A stretch of 64,000 bases of DNA from Streptomyces syringium (GCF_017876625.1 NZ_JAGIOH010000001.1:6779501-6843500); one strand, 5' to 3'; positions 1 to 8,514 are shown, counted from the first letter of the stretch. A program made the numbers and translations. Notes: generated by a model from the letters alone, not told the origin.

Positions 1-32
1 TCCTCCTCGTCCGGGGGCTGGCCGCCATCTGA
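1..32 (+). CDS. possible 3' end of an upstream gene (partial)
   Basis: The third frame of the first 32 bases reads LLVRGLAAI followed by a TGA at 30-32. The GC-rich third positions suit a gene end, but ten codons prove nothing. About 100 bp separate it from the next start. It may belong to the same operon as the dehydrogenase that follows. Confidence 0.25.
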   Translation, partial: LLVRGLAAI

Positions 33-133
33 CGGGACGAGAGCGGCGCGCCGCCACGAGCACGCCGGAACAGCAGGAACGCGTCCGCTGGGACGCGCGA
101 GCAACACGTACTGAGAAAGGAACGGATCGGATC

Positions 134-1006
134 ATGCGGGTGGGATTTGCGGGACTGGGGTCCATGGGCGGAGGGATGTGCCGTCGCCTCGCGGAGCGCG
201 GGTTCGACGTGGTCGCGTACGACGCCGATCCGAGCGTCGCCGCGGCGGCCGGTGAGCACCCGGGCGTGCGCACGGCGGAGGGCATCGCCGACCTGGCCGC
301 CCCGGTGGTGATCACCATGCTCCCCGACGGAGCGGCGGTCCGGCAGGTGGCCGATGAGCTGCTCCCGCACCTCGCCGCCGGCTCCCTGATCGTCGACACG
401 GGCTCCTCGGCACCCGAGGACACGCTGGCCCTCGGCCGCGCGGCCGCCGGGCACGAGGTGTCCGTGGTGGACGCGCCGGTCTCCGGCTCCCCGGCCGCCG
501 CGCGTGCGGGTGAGCTGACGCTGATGGCCGCGGGCGAGACCGAGCACGTGGCACGGGCGGAGCAGGTACTCGGCGCGCTCGGCACGGTGTACCGGGTGGG
601 GCCCGCGGGCGCGGGCCACGCGCTGAAGGCGCTCAACAACCTGCTCTCCGCGGTCAATCTCGCCGCGGTCGCCGAAGTCATGCTCGCCGGGCGGGCGTTC
701 GGCCTCGAACCCGCGGCGATGCTGGAGGTGATCAACGCCTCCACCGGCCGCAACCACGCCTCGCAGACCAAGATCCCCGACCATGTGCTGCCCGGTACCT
801 TCGACTCGGGCTTCGCGCTGCGGCTGATGCTCAAGGACATCCGCATCGGCACGTCGCTGCTCGACTCCGCGGGCGGCCCCGCCGCCTTCGGCCACGCCTG
901 CCGGGAGCTGTGGGAGAAGGCGCACGACGAACTGCCGGCGGGCGCCGACAACGTCGAGGTCGTGCGCTGGCTGGAGAACGCATCGGGACGGGAGCTGCGC
1001 GCATGA
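134..1006 (+). CDS. NAD(P)-dependent beta-hydroxyacid dehydrogenase (3-hydroxyisobutyrate dehydrogenase family)
   Basis: 290-residue cytosolic oxidoreductase of the 6-phosphogluconate/3-hydroxyisobutyrate dehydrogenase superfamily. These enzymes oxidise a beta-hydroxyacid, or act in reverse on imines and glyoxylate-type substrates. The Rossmann motif GLGSMG is at residues 7-12, the family signature DAPVSGSPAAA at 113-123, and the catalytic lysine is expected at K165 in GHALKALNN. Length is normal. The purine-rich AAAGGA upstream is a little far from the ATG. Its stop overlaps the next start as ATGA, so it is translationally coupled to the ATP-grasp gene. It is probably one step of a small biosynthetic operon whose 5' part lies outside the window. 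The exact substrate cannot be read from the sequence; some imine reductases share this fold. Confidence 0.85.
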   Translation: MRVGFAGLGSMGGGMCRRLAERGFDVVAYDADPSVAAAAGEHPGVRTAEGIADLAAPVVITMLPDGAAVRQVADELLPHLAAGSLIVDTGSSAPEDTLALGRAAAGHEVSVVDAPVSGSPAAARAGELTLMAAGETEHVARAEQVLGALGTVYRVGPAGAGHALKALNNLLSAVNLAAVAEVMLAGRAFGLEPAAMLEVINASTGRNHASQTKIPDHVLPGTFDSGFALRLMLKDIRIGTSLLDSAGGPAAFGHACRELWEKAHDELPAGADNVEVVRWLENASGRELRA

Positions 1007-2286
1007 CACACGGGAACGCACCGCGGATCGCGGTCATCGGCGGCCAGGTCGCCGCCCTGAAGAAGGCACGGAAGGCCGGCTTCGACATCGTCTGGGTGCA
1101 CGGCCCGCACGAACTCGACCCGTCGGGCCTGGAGCTGGTGGCCGAGGCCCATCTCACGGACTACCGCGACCCGCAGGCCGTCGCCGATCTCCTCGCCGCC
1201 GTGCACCGGCACCGGCCGCTGGCCCGGGTCGTCTCGATCATCGAGGACGGCCTGGAGTCGGCGGCGGCCGCGACCACGGCGCTCGGCCTGCCGGGCACCG
1301 GCCTCGACACCGTCCGCGTGCTGCAGGACAAGCTGGCCTTCCGGGAGCTGCTCGCCGAGCGGGGCATCGAAGGCGTCGCCGCCCGCCTGGGGCACGACGA
1401 GGCCGATATCCGCGCCTTCGTCGCCGAGTTCGGGCCCGCGGTGATCAAGCCCAGGTACGGGTCCGGCAGCCTCGGCGTGCGGCTGGTGCAGGGCCCCGAG
1501 GCGGTCGCGGACGTCGCGGCCTGGGCAGCGGAGTTCGGGCTGCACACGTTCGTGATGGAGCAGTATCTGCAGGGCCCCGAGTTCAGCGTGGAGGCGTTCA
1601 GCTTCGCGGGCGAGCACGTGGTCATCGCGTACACGGCCAAGGAGAAGCTGGACTCGTTCGTCGAGGTCGGGCACGTACAGCCGGCGGGCCTCGACGCGGA
1701 CGCCACCGCCCGGATCGATGCGCTGGTCGGCAGGATGCTGGACGCCGTCGGAGTCAAGGACGGCCCCTCGCACAGCGAGGTGATCCTCACCGCCGACGGC
1801 CCCCGCCTGGTGGAGTCCCACAACCGGCGCGGCGGCGACCGGATCACCGACCTGACCCACGAGGTGTACGGGACCGACATCGACGCCCTGGGCTTCCTCT
1901 GGTACGCGGACCGCACCGCGCCCATCACGCCGGGGCCGGCCAGGGGCGGCGGCGCCATCCGCTTCCTGACCGCCGAGCCGGGCATCGTCGAGTCCGTCAC
2001 CGGAGCCGACGAGGTGCGCGCCGATCCGCGGGTGGTGGCCCTGCAGCTCTCCGTCGCGCCCGGTGACACGGTGGCCCCCATCGCCTGGTCCTACGACCGG
2101 TCCGGGCTGCTCATCGTCCGTGGCGAGTCGGCCGACGAAGCGCGGGCCCTGGCCCATGAACTGGCCGCCCGGATCACCATCAAGACCCGGCCCGACACGG
2201 CGTCCGGCACACCGCGCTCCATCGCGGCCGTGGCCCCCCGGCCCGAACGGCTGCTGGGCACCACACCCTCAGGGACGGGCTCGTGA
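1003..2286 (+). CDS. ATP-grasp carboxylate-amine ligase-like protein
   Basis: 427-residue ATP-grasp enzyme. Such proteins activate a carboxylate as acyl phosphate and couple it to an amine or thiol. The ATG at 1003 overlaps the upstream stop (ATGA), which decides the start. The nucleotide-binding lysine is in VIKP (about 147-150), the glycine-rich loop YGSGSLGV at 152-159, and the hinge and metal region MEQYLQGPEFSVEA around 185-198. A further metal-ligand strand, VESHNRRGGDRI, follows in the C-terminal half. The layout resembles L-amino-acid ligases and biotin-carboxylase-like amide ligases rather than purine enzymes. Coupling to a dehydrogenase before it and a flavin reductase after it suggests secondary metabolism; the substrates are unknown. 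Confidence 0.82.
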   Translation: MTHGNAPRIAVIGGQVAALKKARKAGFDIVWVHGPHELDPSGLELVAEAHLTDYRDPQAVADLLAAVHRHRPLARVVSIIEDGLESAAAATTALGLPGTGLDTVRVLQDKLAFRELLAERGIEGVAARLGHDEADIRAFVAEFGPAVIKPRYGSGSLGVRLVQGPEAVADVAAWAAEFGLHTFVMEQYLQGPEFSVEAFSFAGEHVVIAYTAKEKLDSFVEVGHVQPAGLDADATARIDALVGRMLDAVGVKDGPSHSEVILTADGPRLVESHNRRGGDRITDLTHEVYGTDIDALGFLWYADRTAPITPGPARGGGAIRFLTAEPGIVESVTGADEVRADPRVVALQLSVAPGDTVAPIAWSYDRSGLLIVRGESADEARALAHELAARITIKTRPDTASGTPRSIAAVAPRPERLLGTTPSGTGS

Positions 2287-2813
2287 CCACCGCGGCGCCC
2301 ACGGTCGGCGCCGGTCAGCTGCGCACCGCGCTGCGGGGGCACGCCTCCGGCGTCGCGGTGCTCACCGCGGCCACGCCCTCCGGCCCCGCCGGGGTGACGA
2401 TCACCTCGCTCACCTCGGTGAGCGCCGAACCGGCGCTGGTCTCCTTCGCGCTCGCCGAGACGTCCTCGACCTGGGCCAGGGTCAAGGACTGCCAGGCGTT
2501 CGGGATCCAGCTGCTCGGCGCCGCCCAGCGCGACGTGGCCGAGCGGTTCGCGGCCGTCGGTGTCGACCGGTTCGCCCCGCCCACCCGCTGGCACACCGGC
2601 CCGCACGGGGTGCCGCTGCTCGACGACTGCGCCGCGTGGCTGGTCGGCACGCGTCACCATCAACTCAAGCTGGGTGACCACGAGTTGATCGTCTGCGTCG
2701 TGGAGCACGTACGGATCGGTTCCCCGGGGGACAGCCTGGTCCATCTGCACGGGGGCCTGCACGCCGCCCCGGGTACGCCCCCGGCGAGTCCCGGGAGCCC
2801 GGACGGCCGCTGA
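2283..2813 (+). CDS. flavin reductase family protein (FMN-binding split barrel)
   Basis: 176-residue flavin-reductase-domain protein of the HpaC/ActVB type, which supplies reduced FMN or FAD to a two-component monooxygenase. The N-terminal half carries the family core GVAVLTAATP, ITSLTSVSAEP and FAPPTRW. The GTG start overlaps the upstream TGA (GTGA), so it is coupled to the ATP-grasp gene. The usual C-terminal LxxHxGxYxxL segment is partly preserved (LVHLHGGLH) and then runs into a Pro/Gly-rich tail, so the tail may be non-functional. The partner monooxygenase is not visible and could lie to the left of the window. A paralogue is at 16514-17020. Confidence 0.85.
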   Translation: MTTAAPTVGAGQLRTALRGHASGVAVLTAATPSGPAGVTITSLTSVSAEPALVSFALAETSSTWARVKDCQAFGIQLLGAAQRDVAERFAAVGVDRFAPPTRWHTGPHGVPLLDDCAAWLVGTRHHQLKLGDHELIVCVVEHVRIGSPGDSLVHLHGGLHAAPGTPPASPGSPDGR

Positions 2814-2832
2814 TCGCATCGGAGCGGCTCGT

Positions 2833-3255
2833 CTAGCGTGTGGCGAGCCGCTCCAGCAGGGCGGCGCTCCGTGCCAGCAGCGCCCGCTCCTCATCGGTGA
2901 GTTCGGCCTCGATGGCCTGCGCGAGCCAGCCGGCCCTGCGGCCGCGCTCCGCTTCGAGCGCGGCCCGGCCCGCGTCCGACAGCTCGACCAGCGACTTGCG
3001 GCCGTCCGTGGGGTGCGCCCGGCGCGTGATCAGGCTCTGTTCCATGAGCAGCCCCACCGCCCGTGCCATCGACTGAGGGCGTACGCGCTGATCGGCGGCG
3101 AGGTCGCTGGTGGTCATGGCGCCGTTGCGGTCGAGTGCGCCGAGCACGGCGGCCTGGCCCAGCGGGATGCTGTCCTCGTGCTTGACGCGTCGGGTGAGCT
3201 TGCCCATCGCGGTGCGCAGTTCGGCGGCGATGGCGGCGGCTTCCGGGGTGGGCAT
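2833..3255 (-). CDS. MarR family transcriptional regulator
   Basis: 140-residue winged-helix dimer of the MarR family. The recognition region reads MTTSDLAADQRVRPQSMARA, and the wing contains the family-typical DGRKSLVEL. The ATG at 3255 is chosen because a TAAAAT -10 element (3261-3266, reverse strand) sits only 5 nt upstream, implying a leaderless message. Reading further upstream in frame would run into the repeat array at 3277-3352. It is divergent from the enolase gene and probably binds the 13-bp-spaced palindromes between them. Convergent with the flavin reductase, with 19 bp between stops. Confidence 0.88.
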   Translation of the reverse strand: MPTPEAAAIAAELRTAMGKLTRRVKHEDSIPLGQAAVLGALDRNGAMTTSDLAADQRVRPQSMARAVGLLMEQSLITRRAHPTDGRKSLVELSDAGRAALEAERGRRAGWLAQAIEAELTDEERALLARSAALLERLATR

Positions 3256-3260
3256 AGGGA

Positions 3261-3266
3261 ATTTTA
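3261..3266 (-). promoter_or_regulatory. -10 element of leaderless marR promoter
   Basis: TAAAAT on the reverse strand, unusually AT-rich here, lies 5 nt before the ATG at 3255. No ribosome-binding site fits between, so the transcript should begin at or near the start codon. No convincing -35 is seen; the first palindrome of the array begins 10 bp upstream. Confidence 0.45.
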
Positions 3267-3276
3267 CCCCGTTGAT

Positions 3277-3352
3277 CAGCAAAGCTGCGCACCTGCCCTG
3301 TACAGCAAAGCTGCACAGCAAGGCTGTACAGCAAAACTGAGCAGCATTGCTG
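3277..3352. repeat. six-unit palindrome array with 13-bp pitch (putative operator)
   Basis: Units start at 3277, 3290, 3303, 3316, 3329 and 3342, exactly 13 bp apart. Each is an 11-bp near-palindrome of the form CAGCAAAGCTG. Units 1 and 3 are identical; units 4, 5 and 6 are CAGCAAGGCTG, CAGCAAAACTG and CAGCATTGCTG; unit 2 (CACCTGCCCTG) is degenerate. The array fills the marR-enolase divergent region and ends 79 bp before the enolase ATG. It looks like a multi-site operator or iteron set. Whether the MarR protein or another factor binds it is inference. Confidence 0.75.
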
Positions 3353-3431
3353 TAGTGTTTGGCGTTGTCGGGCTCAGCGCCAGCGTTGTCGCAGCCGGGG
3401 CCACGGCATACGACAACGGGAAGGGACTCCC

Positions 3432-4748
3432 ATGTCCGAAAAGGCAGCCGGACCCGCCGCAAACACCGACACCGCCATCGACACCGTCACCGCCCGCCGG
3501 ATCATCGACAGCCGGGGCAACCCCACGGTCGAGGTCGACGTCGTCCTGACGGACGGGTCCCTGGGGCGCGCGGCTGTCCCCTCCGGCGCCTCCACCGGTG
3601 CCCGGGAGGCCGTGGAACTGCGCGACCAAGACTCCGCGCGCTGGCACGGCAAGGGCGTCGACCGCGCGGTGGCCCACGTCAACGGTGAGATCGCGGCGTC
3701 CGTGCGCGGCCGGGACGCGGCGGACCAGGCGGGTCTCGACGCCGCGCTGATCGCCCTCGACGGCACCGCCACGAAGTCCCGGCTCGGGGCCAACGCGGTC
3801 CTCGGCGTCTCCCTCGCCACCGCCAAGGCCGCCGCGGCGGCCCACCGGCAGCCCCTCTACCGCTACCTCGGCGGCACCGACGCCCACCTCCTGCCGCTAC
3901 CGATGATGAACATCGTCAACGGCGGCGCCCACGCCGACAACCCGCTGGACTTCCAGGAGTTCATGATCGCGCCCGTGGGCGCGGACACCTTCGCCGAGGC
4001 CGTCCGCATGGGCAGCGAGGTCTTCCACACCCTGCGCCGCGATCTGCTGGCCGCCGGGCACTCCACGGGCGTCGGCGACGAGGGCGGCTTCGCGCCCGCG
4101 CTGCGCACCGCCGAGGAGGCGCTCGACTTCGTGATGGCCGCCATCGAGCGCACCGGCTACCGCCCCGGCACGGACATCGGCCTGATCATGGACCCGGCGT
4201 CGTCGGAGTTCTTCCGCGACGGCGTGTACGACTACGCGGGCGAGGGGGTGCGCCGCACCCCCTCCGAGAACGCCGACTACCTGGCCGCGCTCATCGACGC
4301 CTACCCGGTCGTCTCCATCGAGGACCCGATGGCGGAGAACGACCTGGACGGCTGGCGCGAGCTGACCGCCCGCGTCGGCGACCGTTGCCAGCTCACCGGC
4401 GACGACGTCTTCTGCACCAACGAGACGCTGCTGCGCGAGGGCATCCGCACCGGCGTCGGCAACTCGGTCCTGGTCAAGGTCAATCAGATCGGGACCCTGA
4501 CCGAGGCGCTGGCCGCGGTGGCCACCGCCCACGAGGCGGGCTGGACGGCTGTCATGTCGCACCGCTCGGGCGAGACGGAGGACACCACCATCGCGGATCT
4601 GGCGGTCGCGACCGGCTGCGGCCAGATCAAGACCGGCTCGCTCTCCCGCTCCGACCGCACGGCGAAGTACAACCAGCTGATCCGGATCGAAGAGGAGCTG
4701 GGCGACTCGGCACGCTACGCGGGCCGCTCCGCACTGCGTCGGGCGTGA
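3432..4748 (+). CDS. eno: enolase (phosphopyruvate hydratase), probably a secondary copy
   Basis: 438-residue enolase that interconverts 2-phosphoglycerate and phosphoenolpyruvate. Family landmarks are intact: IIDSRGNPTVEVDV near the N-terminus, SGASTGAREAVELRD, GDEGGFAP, the metal aspartate in LIMDPASSEF, EDPMAENDLDGW, the catalytic lysine in LVKVNQIGT, and SHRSGETEDTTIADLAV. Length is normal for a bacterial enolase. The RBS is GGGAAGGGAC. Streptomyces usually also carry a housekeeping enolase next to a septum protein gene. This copy instead faces a MarR regulator across an operator-like array, so it is probably a regulated second enolase. Its stop is one base from the convergent PAP2 stop. 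Confidence 0.95.
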   Translation: MSEKAAGPAANTDTAIDTVTARRIIDSRGNPTVEVDVVLTDGSLGRAAVPSGASTGAREAVELRDQDSARWHGKGVDRAVAHVNGEIAASVRGRDAADQAGLDAALIALDGTATKSRLGANAVLGVSLATAKAAAAAHRQPLYRYLGGTDAHLLPLPMMNIVNGGAHADNPLDFQEFMIAPVGADTFAEAVRMGSEVFHTLRRDLLAAGHSTGVGDEGGFAPALRTAEEALDFVMAAIERTGYRPGTDIGLIMDPASSEFFRDGVYDYAGEGVRRTPSENADYLAALIDAYPVVSIEDPMAENDLDGWRELTARVGDRCQLTGDDVFCTNETLLREGIRTGVGNSVLVKVNQIGTLTEALAAVATAHEAGWTAVMSHRSGETEDTTIADLAVATGCGQIKTGSLSRSDRTAKYNQLIRIEEELGDSARYAGRSALRRA

Positions 4749-4749
4749 A

Positions 4750-5574
4750 CTATTCCGGGGCGGTGCCGGGCTGTGCCGACGGCCCGCCGCGGCGCGCCCG
4801 CCACCTCGGCCCCTGGGCGTACCGGGCGTACGTCCAGGCCGAGGCGGCCACCAGAGCCGCACCCAACAGCACACCGCCCACGACGTCCGACAGCCAGTGC
4901 ACCCCCAGATAGACGCGGGTGAAGCCGACGCCGAGCACCGACACCACGCTCACCGCCAGCGCGGCACGCACACGGCTCCGCTCGGCCCCGTGCAACCACA
5001 GCAGCCACACCAGCAGTCCGCACGCCACCGTCGCCGTCAGCGCGTGCCCGGACGGGAATGCCTGGTAGTGGGCGGTGGCCACCGGGTCCGCCCAGTGCGG
5101 ACGGTCCCGTCCGACCCCCGCCTTGAGGCCTTGTTGCAGCGCCGTCCCCAGCGCCGAGGTGACGGCGATCCACAGCGCCGGCAGCCGTTGGCGCCGCCAC
5201 AGGAGCCAGAGCGCCGTGACGGCGAGCGCCGCACGCATCGTCCACGGGTCCCACAGCCAGTCCGACAGCAGGCGCATGGCGTGCGTCCACCCGTCGTGCG
5301 TCACCGCCACCGGATGCAGGTCGTTCGCCACCCGCCGGTCCAGTGAGTCCAAGGGCTGCCAGCCGCTGCCGGCCAGCGCCAGGAGGACGAGGAACAGGGC
5401 GCAGAGCACGGCTCCGGAACGCAGCCAGACGGAGCGCGTGGGCCGGACCGGTGCCGCGGGCGGGGCGGAGAGGCGCGTGGGAACCTGCATGATCAGATCG
5501 TCGCCCATCCGGGCGTCATGAAACCAGCCCGCGAACGCGGACCGGCCGGCAGGGGCAGGAACCGGCCCGGCCAC
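4750..5574 (-). CDS. PAP2 superfamily membrane phosphatase
   Basis: Integral membrane lipid or isoprenoid phosphate phosphatase, about 274 residues. The three acid-phosphatase motifs are present in order: KAGVGRDRP, AFPSGHALTATV, and a C-terminal RVYLGVHWLSDV with the catalytic histidine and aspartate. Five to six hydrophobic segments surround them. The start is uncertain: GTG at 5574, ATG at 5508 and ATG at 5490 are all in frame and none has a good RBS. The GTG lies 14 bp after the M56 peptidase stop, so cotranscription is possible. Likely roles are undecaprenyl-pyrophosphate recycling or phosphatidate dephosphorylation at the outer face of the membrane. Confidence 0.88.
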   Translation of the reverse strand: MAGPVPAPAGRSAFAGWFHDARMGDDLIMQVPTRLSAPPAAPVRPTRSVWLRSGAVLCALFLVLLALAGSGWQPLDSLDRRVANDLHPVAVTHDGWTHAMRLLSDWLWDPWTMRAALAVTALWLLWRRQRLPALWIAVTSALGTALQQGLKAGVGRDRPHWADPVATAHYQAFPSGHALTATVACGLLVWLLWLHGAERSRVRAALAVSVVSVLGVGFTRVYLGVHWLSDVVGGVLLGAALVAASAWTYARYAQGPRWRARRGGPSAQPGTAPE

Positions 5575-5590
5575 GGACCGGGGTGCGGCC

Positions 5591-6544
5591 TCACCCCGGT
5601 GTGCCGAGCCCCAGCGCGCTGAGCCCCGGCGCGAAGGTCACCAGCAGGGGCACGGCCGGCACCAGCGCCGCCGCGGCCGTGAGCCGCAGCCGCCTCGCGG
5701 CCGTCAGCCGGGGCGTGGGCTCCAAGAGCCGGTGGACCCGGCCGGGCACCTGCGAGAGCCGGGACGGGCAGGGGCCGAACACCCCGCTTTCCTCATTGAG
5801 TTCGACGAGTGCCAGCGCGGTCGTCAGCCGGCCGAACCGGCGCGAGGCGGCGTCGTCCGCGGCCAACTCGACCAGGTGGTGGACCTGGTCGCGGAACGCC
5901 GCGAAGACCGGCACCTGCGGAAAGCCGTTCGCCAGCGCCGACGAGCAGTGCAGCAGCCAGTCGTGCCGGGCGCGCGCGTGTCCCTGCTCATGGGCCAGCA
6001 CCGCGTCCAGCCGCGCCCCCTTGAGCCGCCGCAGCGCCCCCGTCGTGATCACCAATTGCGGCGTGGCACGACCGCGCAGCCACCAGGCGTCGGGCCGGTC
6101 GCCCTCCAGCACCAGGAGCCGGTCCGCGCCGGGCTCCTCACCGGGCAGCAGAGGGGAGCGCACGAGCAACTCCGCGCGCCGCCGCCGGTGCCGCAGACGC
6201 GCCCAGTGCACCTCGCGGGTGAGCATCGCCGCCGTCCACACCGCGCCGCACGCGAGAGTGACGGCCAGGGGTGCCGCCCACGACCCGTAGGCGGTCAGGG
6301 CGTAGGCCTCCATGACGCCGTGCGGTGCCAGGGCGAAGACATGGCCGCGCACGGCCTGCCAGGCCGCGGCGGCGCTCAGCGCCATGGCGAGCACGCAGCA
6401 CAGCAGCACGGCCGCGACGACGCATTGCCACACCCACAGCGCCACGACAGGTTCACGGTCGGGCCAGTCGGCACGGGTCAGCAGGCGCGGCGCCATTGCC
6501 GCGGCCAGCCCGGCGAGGGCCAGCAGCGCGAGCGGGACCATCAT
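5591..6544 (-). CDS. M56 family (BlaR1-like) membrane zinc metallopeptidase
   Basis: 317-residue membrane protein with four or so transmembrane segments and a cytoplasmic zinc-protease site HEQGH within VLAHEQGHARARHDW, as in BlaR1/MecR1 sensor proteases. The start is at adjacent ATGs, 6544 or 6541. No extracellular penicillin-binding sensor domain follows the last helix, so it is a minimal peptidase. Its usual partner, a BlaI/MecI repressor, is not adjacent; DUF5134 is the nearest upstream gene. The substrate is unknown. Confidence 0.85.
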   Translation of the reverse strand: MMVPLALLALAGLAAAMAPRLLTRADWPDREPVVALWVWQCVVAAVLLCCVLAMALSAAAAWQAVRGHVFALAPHGVMEAYALTAYGSWAAPLAVTLACGAVWTAAMLTREVHWARLRHRRRRAELLVRSPLLPGEEPGADRLLVLEGDRPDAWWLRGRATPQLVITTGALRRLKGARLDAVLAHEQGHARARHDWLLHCSSALANGFPQVPVFAAFRDQVHHLVELAADDAASRRFGRLTTALALVELNEESGVFGPCPSRLSQVPGRVHRLLEPTPRLTAARRLRLTAAAALVPAVPLLVTFAPGLSALGLGTPG

Positions 6545-6697
6545 GCCGGTCAGCCTATGAGCGCGCGGCCACCCCGGGGTACGCCCCCGCGAGCGAAGTG
6601 ACGCACGCCACGCGTACCACGGCGGGGCGCACCGGCTCAGGGCCTGTCCTGCACCGACGGCCCCCGGTGGACCGGCCCGCGGGCCCACTCGGCAACG

Positions 6698-7282
6698 TCA
6701 CAGGGTGAGCAGCATCGCCAGCATGCCGATGCCCATGGTCAGCCGGCAGGCGTTGGTCAGCTCGGGCCGCCACTGCCAGCCGGGGCGCGGCGGGGCATCG
6801 GCCCACGCGGCCTCGCCGGACGGCCCGGCCATCACCGGGACGAGCCCGGCCACCGCCCGTACGACGTACACCGCGAAATACACCAGCAGCAGCCCCGTGA
6901 GCAGGGGAGTACCCGCCGGCTCGTGCGAGGCCCCCGCATGCCCGCCGACAGGGGTGCCCGACATTGCGAGCGCCATATAGACCATCGCGAACGCGCCCAC
7001 CGCGTGGTGCAGATGATGGGCCTCGGCACACTCCCGGGCCAGCAGCAGCGCGCGCAGCCCGCCCGTCGCGAACACCACGGCGAACAGCGGTGCCCCCCAC
7101 GGCCTGGTGTCCAGCGTCGCGGCCGGCACCGCCATCACCGCCATGCCCAGCCCCATCAGCGCGTCCCCGCGTGCGGCCCGGCGCTCCCCCGCCGCGCCGG
7201 CCCGCACGCTCAGAAGGCAGTACGCGCCCGTCGCGGCGCACAACGCCACCAGCAACCACCCGACCAGCGGCGGTCCGTGCAC
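6698..7282 (-). CDS. DUF5134 membrane protein
   Basis: 194-residue polytopic membrane protein with about five hydrophobic segments and a His-rich stretch (AEAHHLHHAVGAFAM). This matches DUF5134, a family of unknown function common in Streptomyces. The GTG at 7282 is chosen because a GGAGG sequence lies 6 nt upstream, and the usual family beginning HGPPLVGW follows directly. The histidine cluster inside the membrane region could bind metal; that is inference. It probably shares a transcript with the M56 peptidase gene, 153 bp downstream. Confidence 0.75.
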   Translation of the reverse strand: MHGPPLVGWLLVALCAATGAYCLLSVRAGAAGERRAARGDALMGLGMAVMAVPAATLDTRPWGAPLFAVVFATGGLRALLLARECAEAHHLHHAVGAFAMVYMALAMSGTPVGGHAGASHEPAGTPLLTGLLLVYFAVYVVRAVAGLVPVMAGPSGEAAWADAPPRPGWQWRPELTNACRLTMGIGMLAMLLTL

Positions 7283-7480
7283 GGCACACCTCCATGGACG
7301 CACACTTACCTCCGGAGAATGCCCACTGAGTCGGCATCACACGGGAGCGCACGGGCGCAAAAAGGGGAGCACGGAAAGGGGCGGTCGTGCGCCCGCGCAG
7401 CGCCGGCGCACACGGACCGCGTACGCTCCGGAGCATACGAACACCCCGGACCGCACGGGACGCCCGAGACCGCAGCCCCC

Positions 7481-7873
7481 TTAGGTCCCCGGGCGGTAGC
7501 GCATGGGGTGGTCCTCCGGGACCTCCACCACCGCGATGCGCACCCCGTCCGGATCGGCGATCCACATCTCCACCAGGCCCCACGGCTTCCGCTCCGGCGG
7601 CTCCAGCACCGCGACCCCCTGCCGCAGGAACTCCTCGTGCGCCGCCTCCGCGTCCGCGACCTGCAACCACAGCTCCAGGCCGGGGGCGGGCGGGTCGGTG
7701 GCGCGGCCGGAGACCTCCAGGAATCCGCCGCCGAGGAAGTAGACGGTGCCGCGCTCGGGGCCGGTGCCGAACTCGCGGTAGACCGCGAGGCCCAGCGTCC
7801 GCCCGTAGAAGACCCGCGAACGCTCGGGGTCGGTCGGCCTCAGTAGCACCCTGCTGCTCAGTACGTGCACCAT
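7481..7873 (-). CDS. VOC (glyoxalase/bleomycin-resistance fold) family protein
   Basis: 130-residue vicinal-oxygen-chelate protein with a single domain of two beta-alpha-beta-beta-beta units (VLLRPTDPERSRVFYGRTLGL and PWGLVEMWIADPDGVRIAVVEV). Such proteins dimerise around a divalent metal and act as lyases, dioxygenases or drug-binding proteins. The start at 7873 is supported by a reverse-strand -10 (TACAGT, 7881-7886) only 7 nt upstream, giving a leaderless transcript. It is divergent from the GNAT gene across 74 bp. The substrate is unknown. Confidence 0.8.
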   Translation of the reverse strand: MVHVLSSRVLLRPTDPERSRVFYGRTLGLAVYREFGTGPERGTVYFLGGGFLEVSGRATDPPAPGLELWLQVADAEAAHEEFLRQGVAVLEPPERKPWGLVEMWIADPDGVRIAVVEVPEDHPMRYRPGT

Positions 7874-7880
7874 GCCCGCG

Positions 7881-7886
7881 ACTGTA
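7881..7886 (-). promoter_or_regulatory. -10 element of leaderless VOC gene promoter
   Basis: TACAGT on the reverse strand, 7 nt before the ATG at 7873. It fits the TANNNT spacing expected for transcription starting on the A of the start codon. Confidence 0.4.
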
Positions 7887-7947
7887 CGCACACCGCACCG
7901 GGTTAGGGTCATAAGGGCCGACAACCATACGGAGAGGACCCCGGAAC

Positions 7948-8508
7948 ATGATGGAGACCGCCGGCAGCCGCACCGCCGAGCCGACCTTCCGGGCGGCCAC
8001 CGCCGCGGATGTGCCCGCCCTGGTCGAGCTGGTCGAGTCGGCCTATCGCGGTGACGACAGCCGGGCGGGCTGGACGACCGAGGCCGACCTGCTGGACGGC
8101 CAGCGGACCGACCCCGACGGCGTCCTGGCCGTGGTGACCGACGAGTCCAGCATCCTGCTCGTGGTGGAGCGGGACGACGAGATCGTCGCCTGCTGCCAGC
8201 TCGAACACCGCGGCACCCACGCCTACTTCGGGATGTTCGCGGTCCGCCCCTCCCTCCAGGGTGCCGGGCTCGGCAAGGTGATCATGGCGGAGGCCGAGCG
8301 GGTCGTCCGGGCCGAGTGGGACGCCCGGGAGATGCACATGACGGTCATCCGGCAGCGCGACGAGCTCATCGCCTGGTACGAGCGCCGCGGCTACCGGCGC
8401 ACCGGCCGGATGTCCCCCTTCCCCTACGGCGACGACCGCTTCGGCATCCCGCAGCGCGACGACCTCGAGTTCGAACTGCTGGTCAAGGAACTGGCCGAGC
8501 GGGCCTGA
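7948..8508 (+). CDS. GNAT family N-acetyltransferase
   Basis: 186-residue acetyl-CoA-dependent acetyltransferase. The acetyl-CoA pyrophosphate loop lies in VRPSLQGAGLGKVIMAEAE (the R/Q-x-x-G-x-G/A motif). The C-terminal part WYERRGYRRTGRMSPFPYGD is typical of small-molecule GNATs. Two adjacent ATGs are possible; GGAGAGG lies about 10 nt upstream. A TAGGGT -10-like box is present near 7905. Its stop and that of the convergent ABC ATPase share a hairpin. The acceptor substrate is unknown. Confidence 0.85.
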   Translation: MMETAGSRTAEPTFRAATAADVPALVELVESAYRGDDSRAGWTTEADLLDGQRTDPDGVLAVVTDESSILLVVERDDEIVACCQLEHRGTHAYFGMFAVRPSLQGAGLGKVIMAEAERVVRAEWDAREMHMTVIRQRDELIAWYERRGYRRTGRMSPFPYGDDRFGIPQRDDLEFELLVKELAERA

Positions 8509-8514
8509 CGCCGC

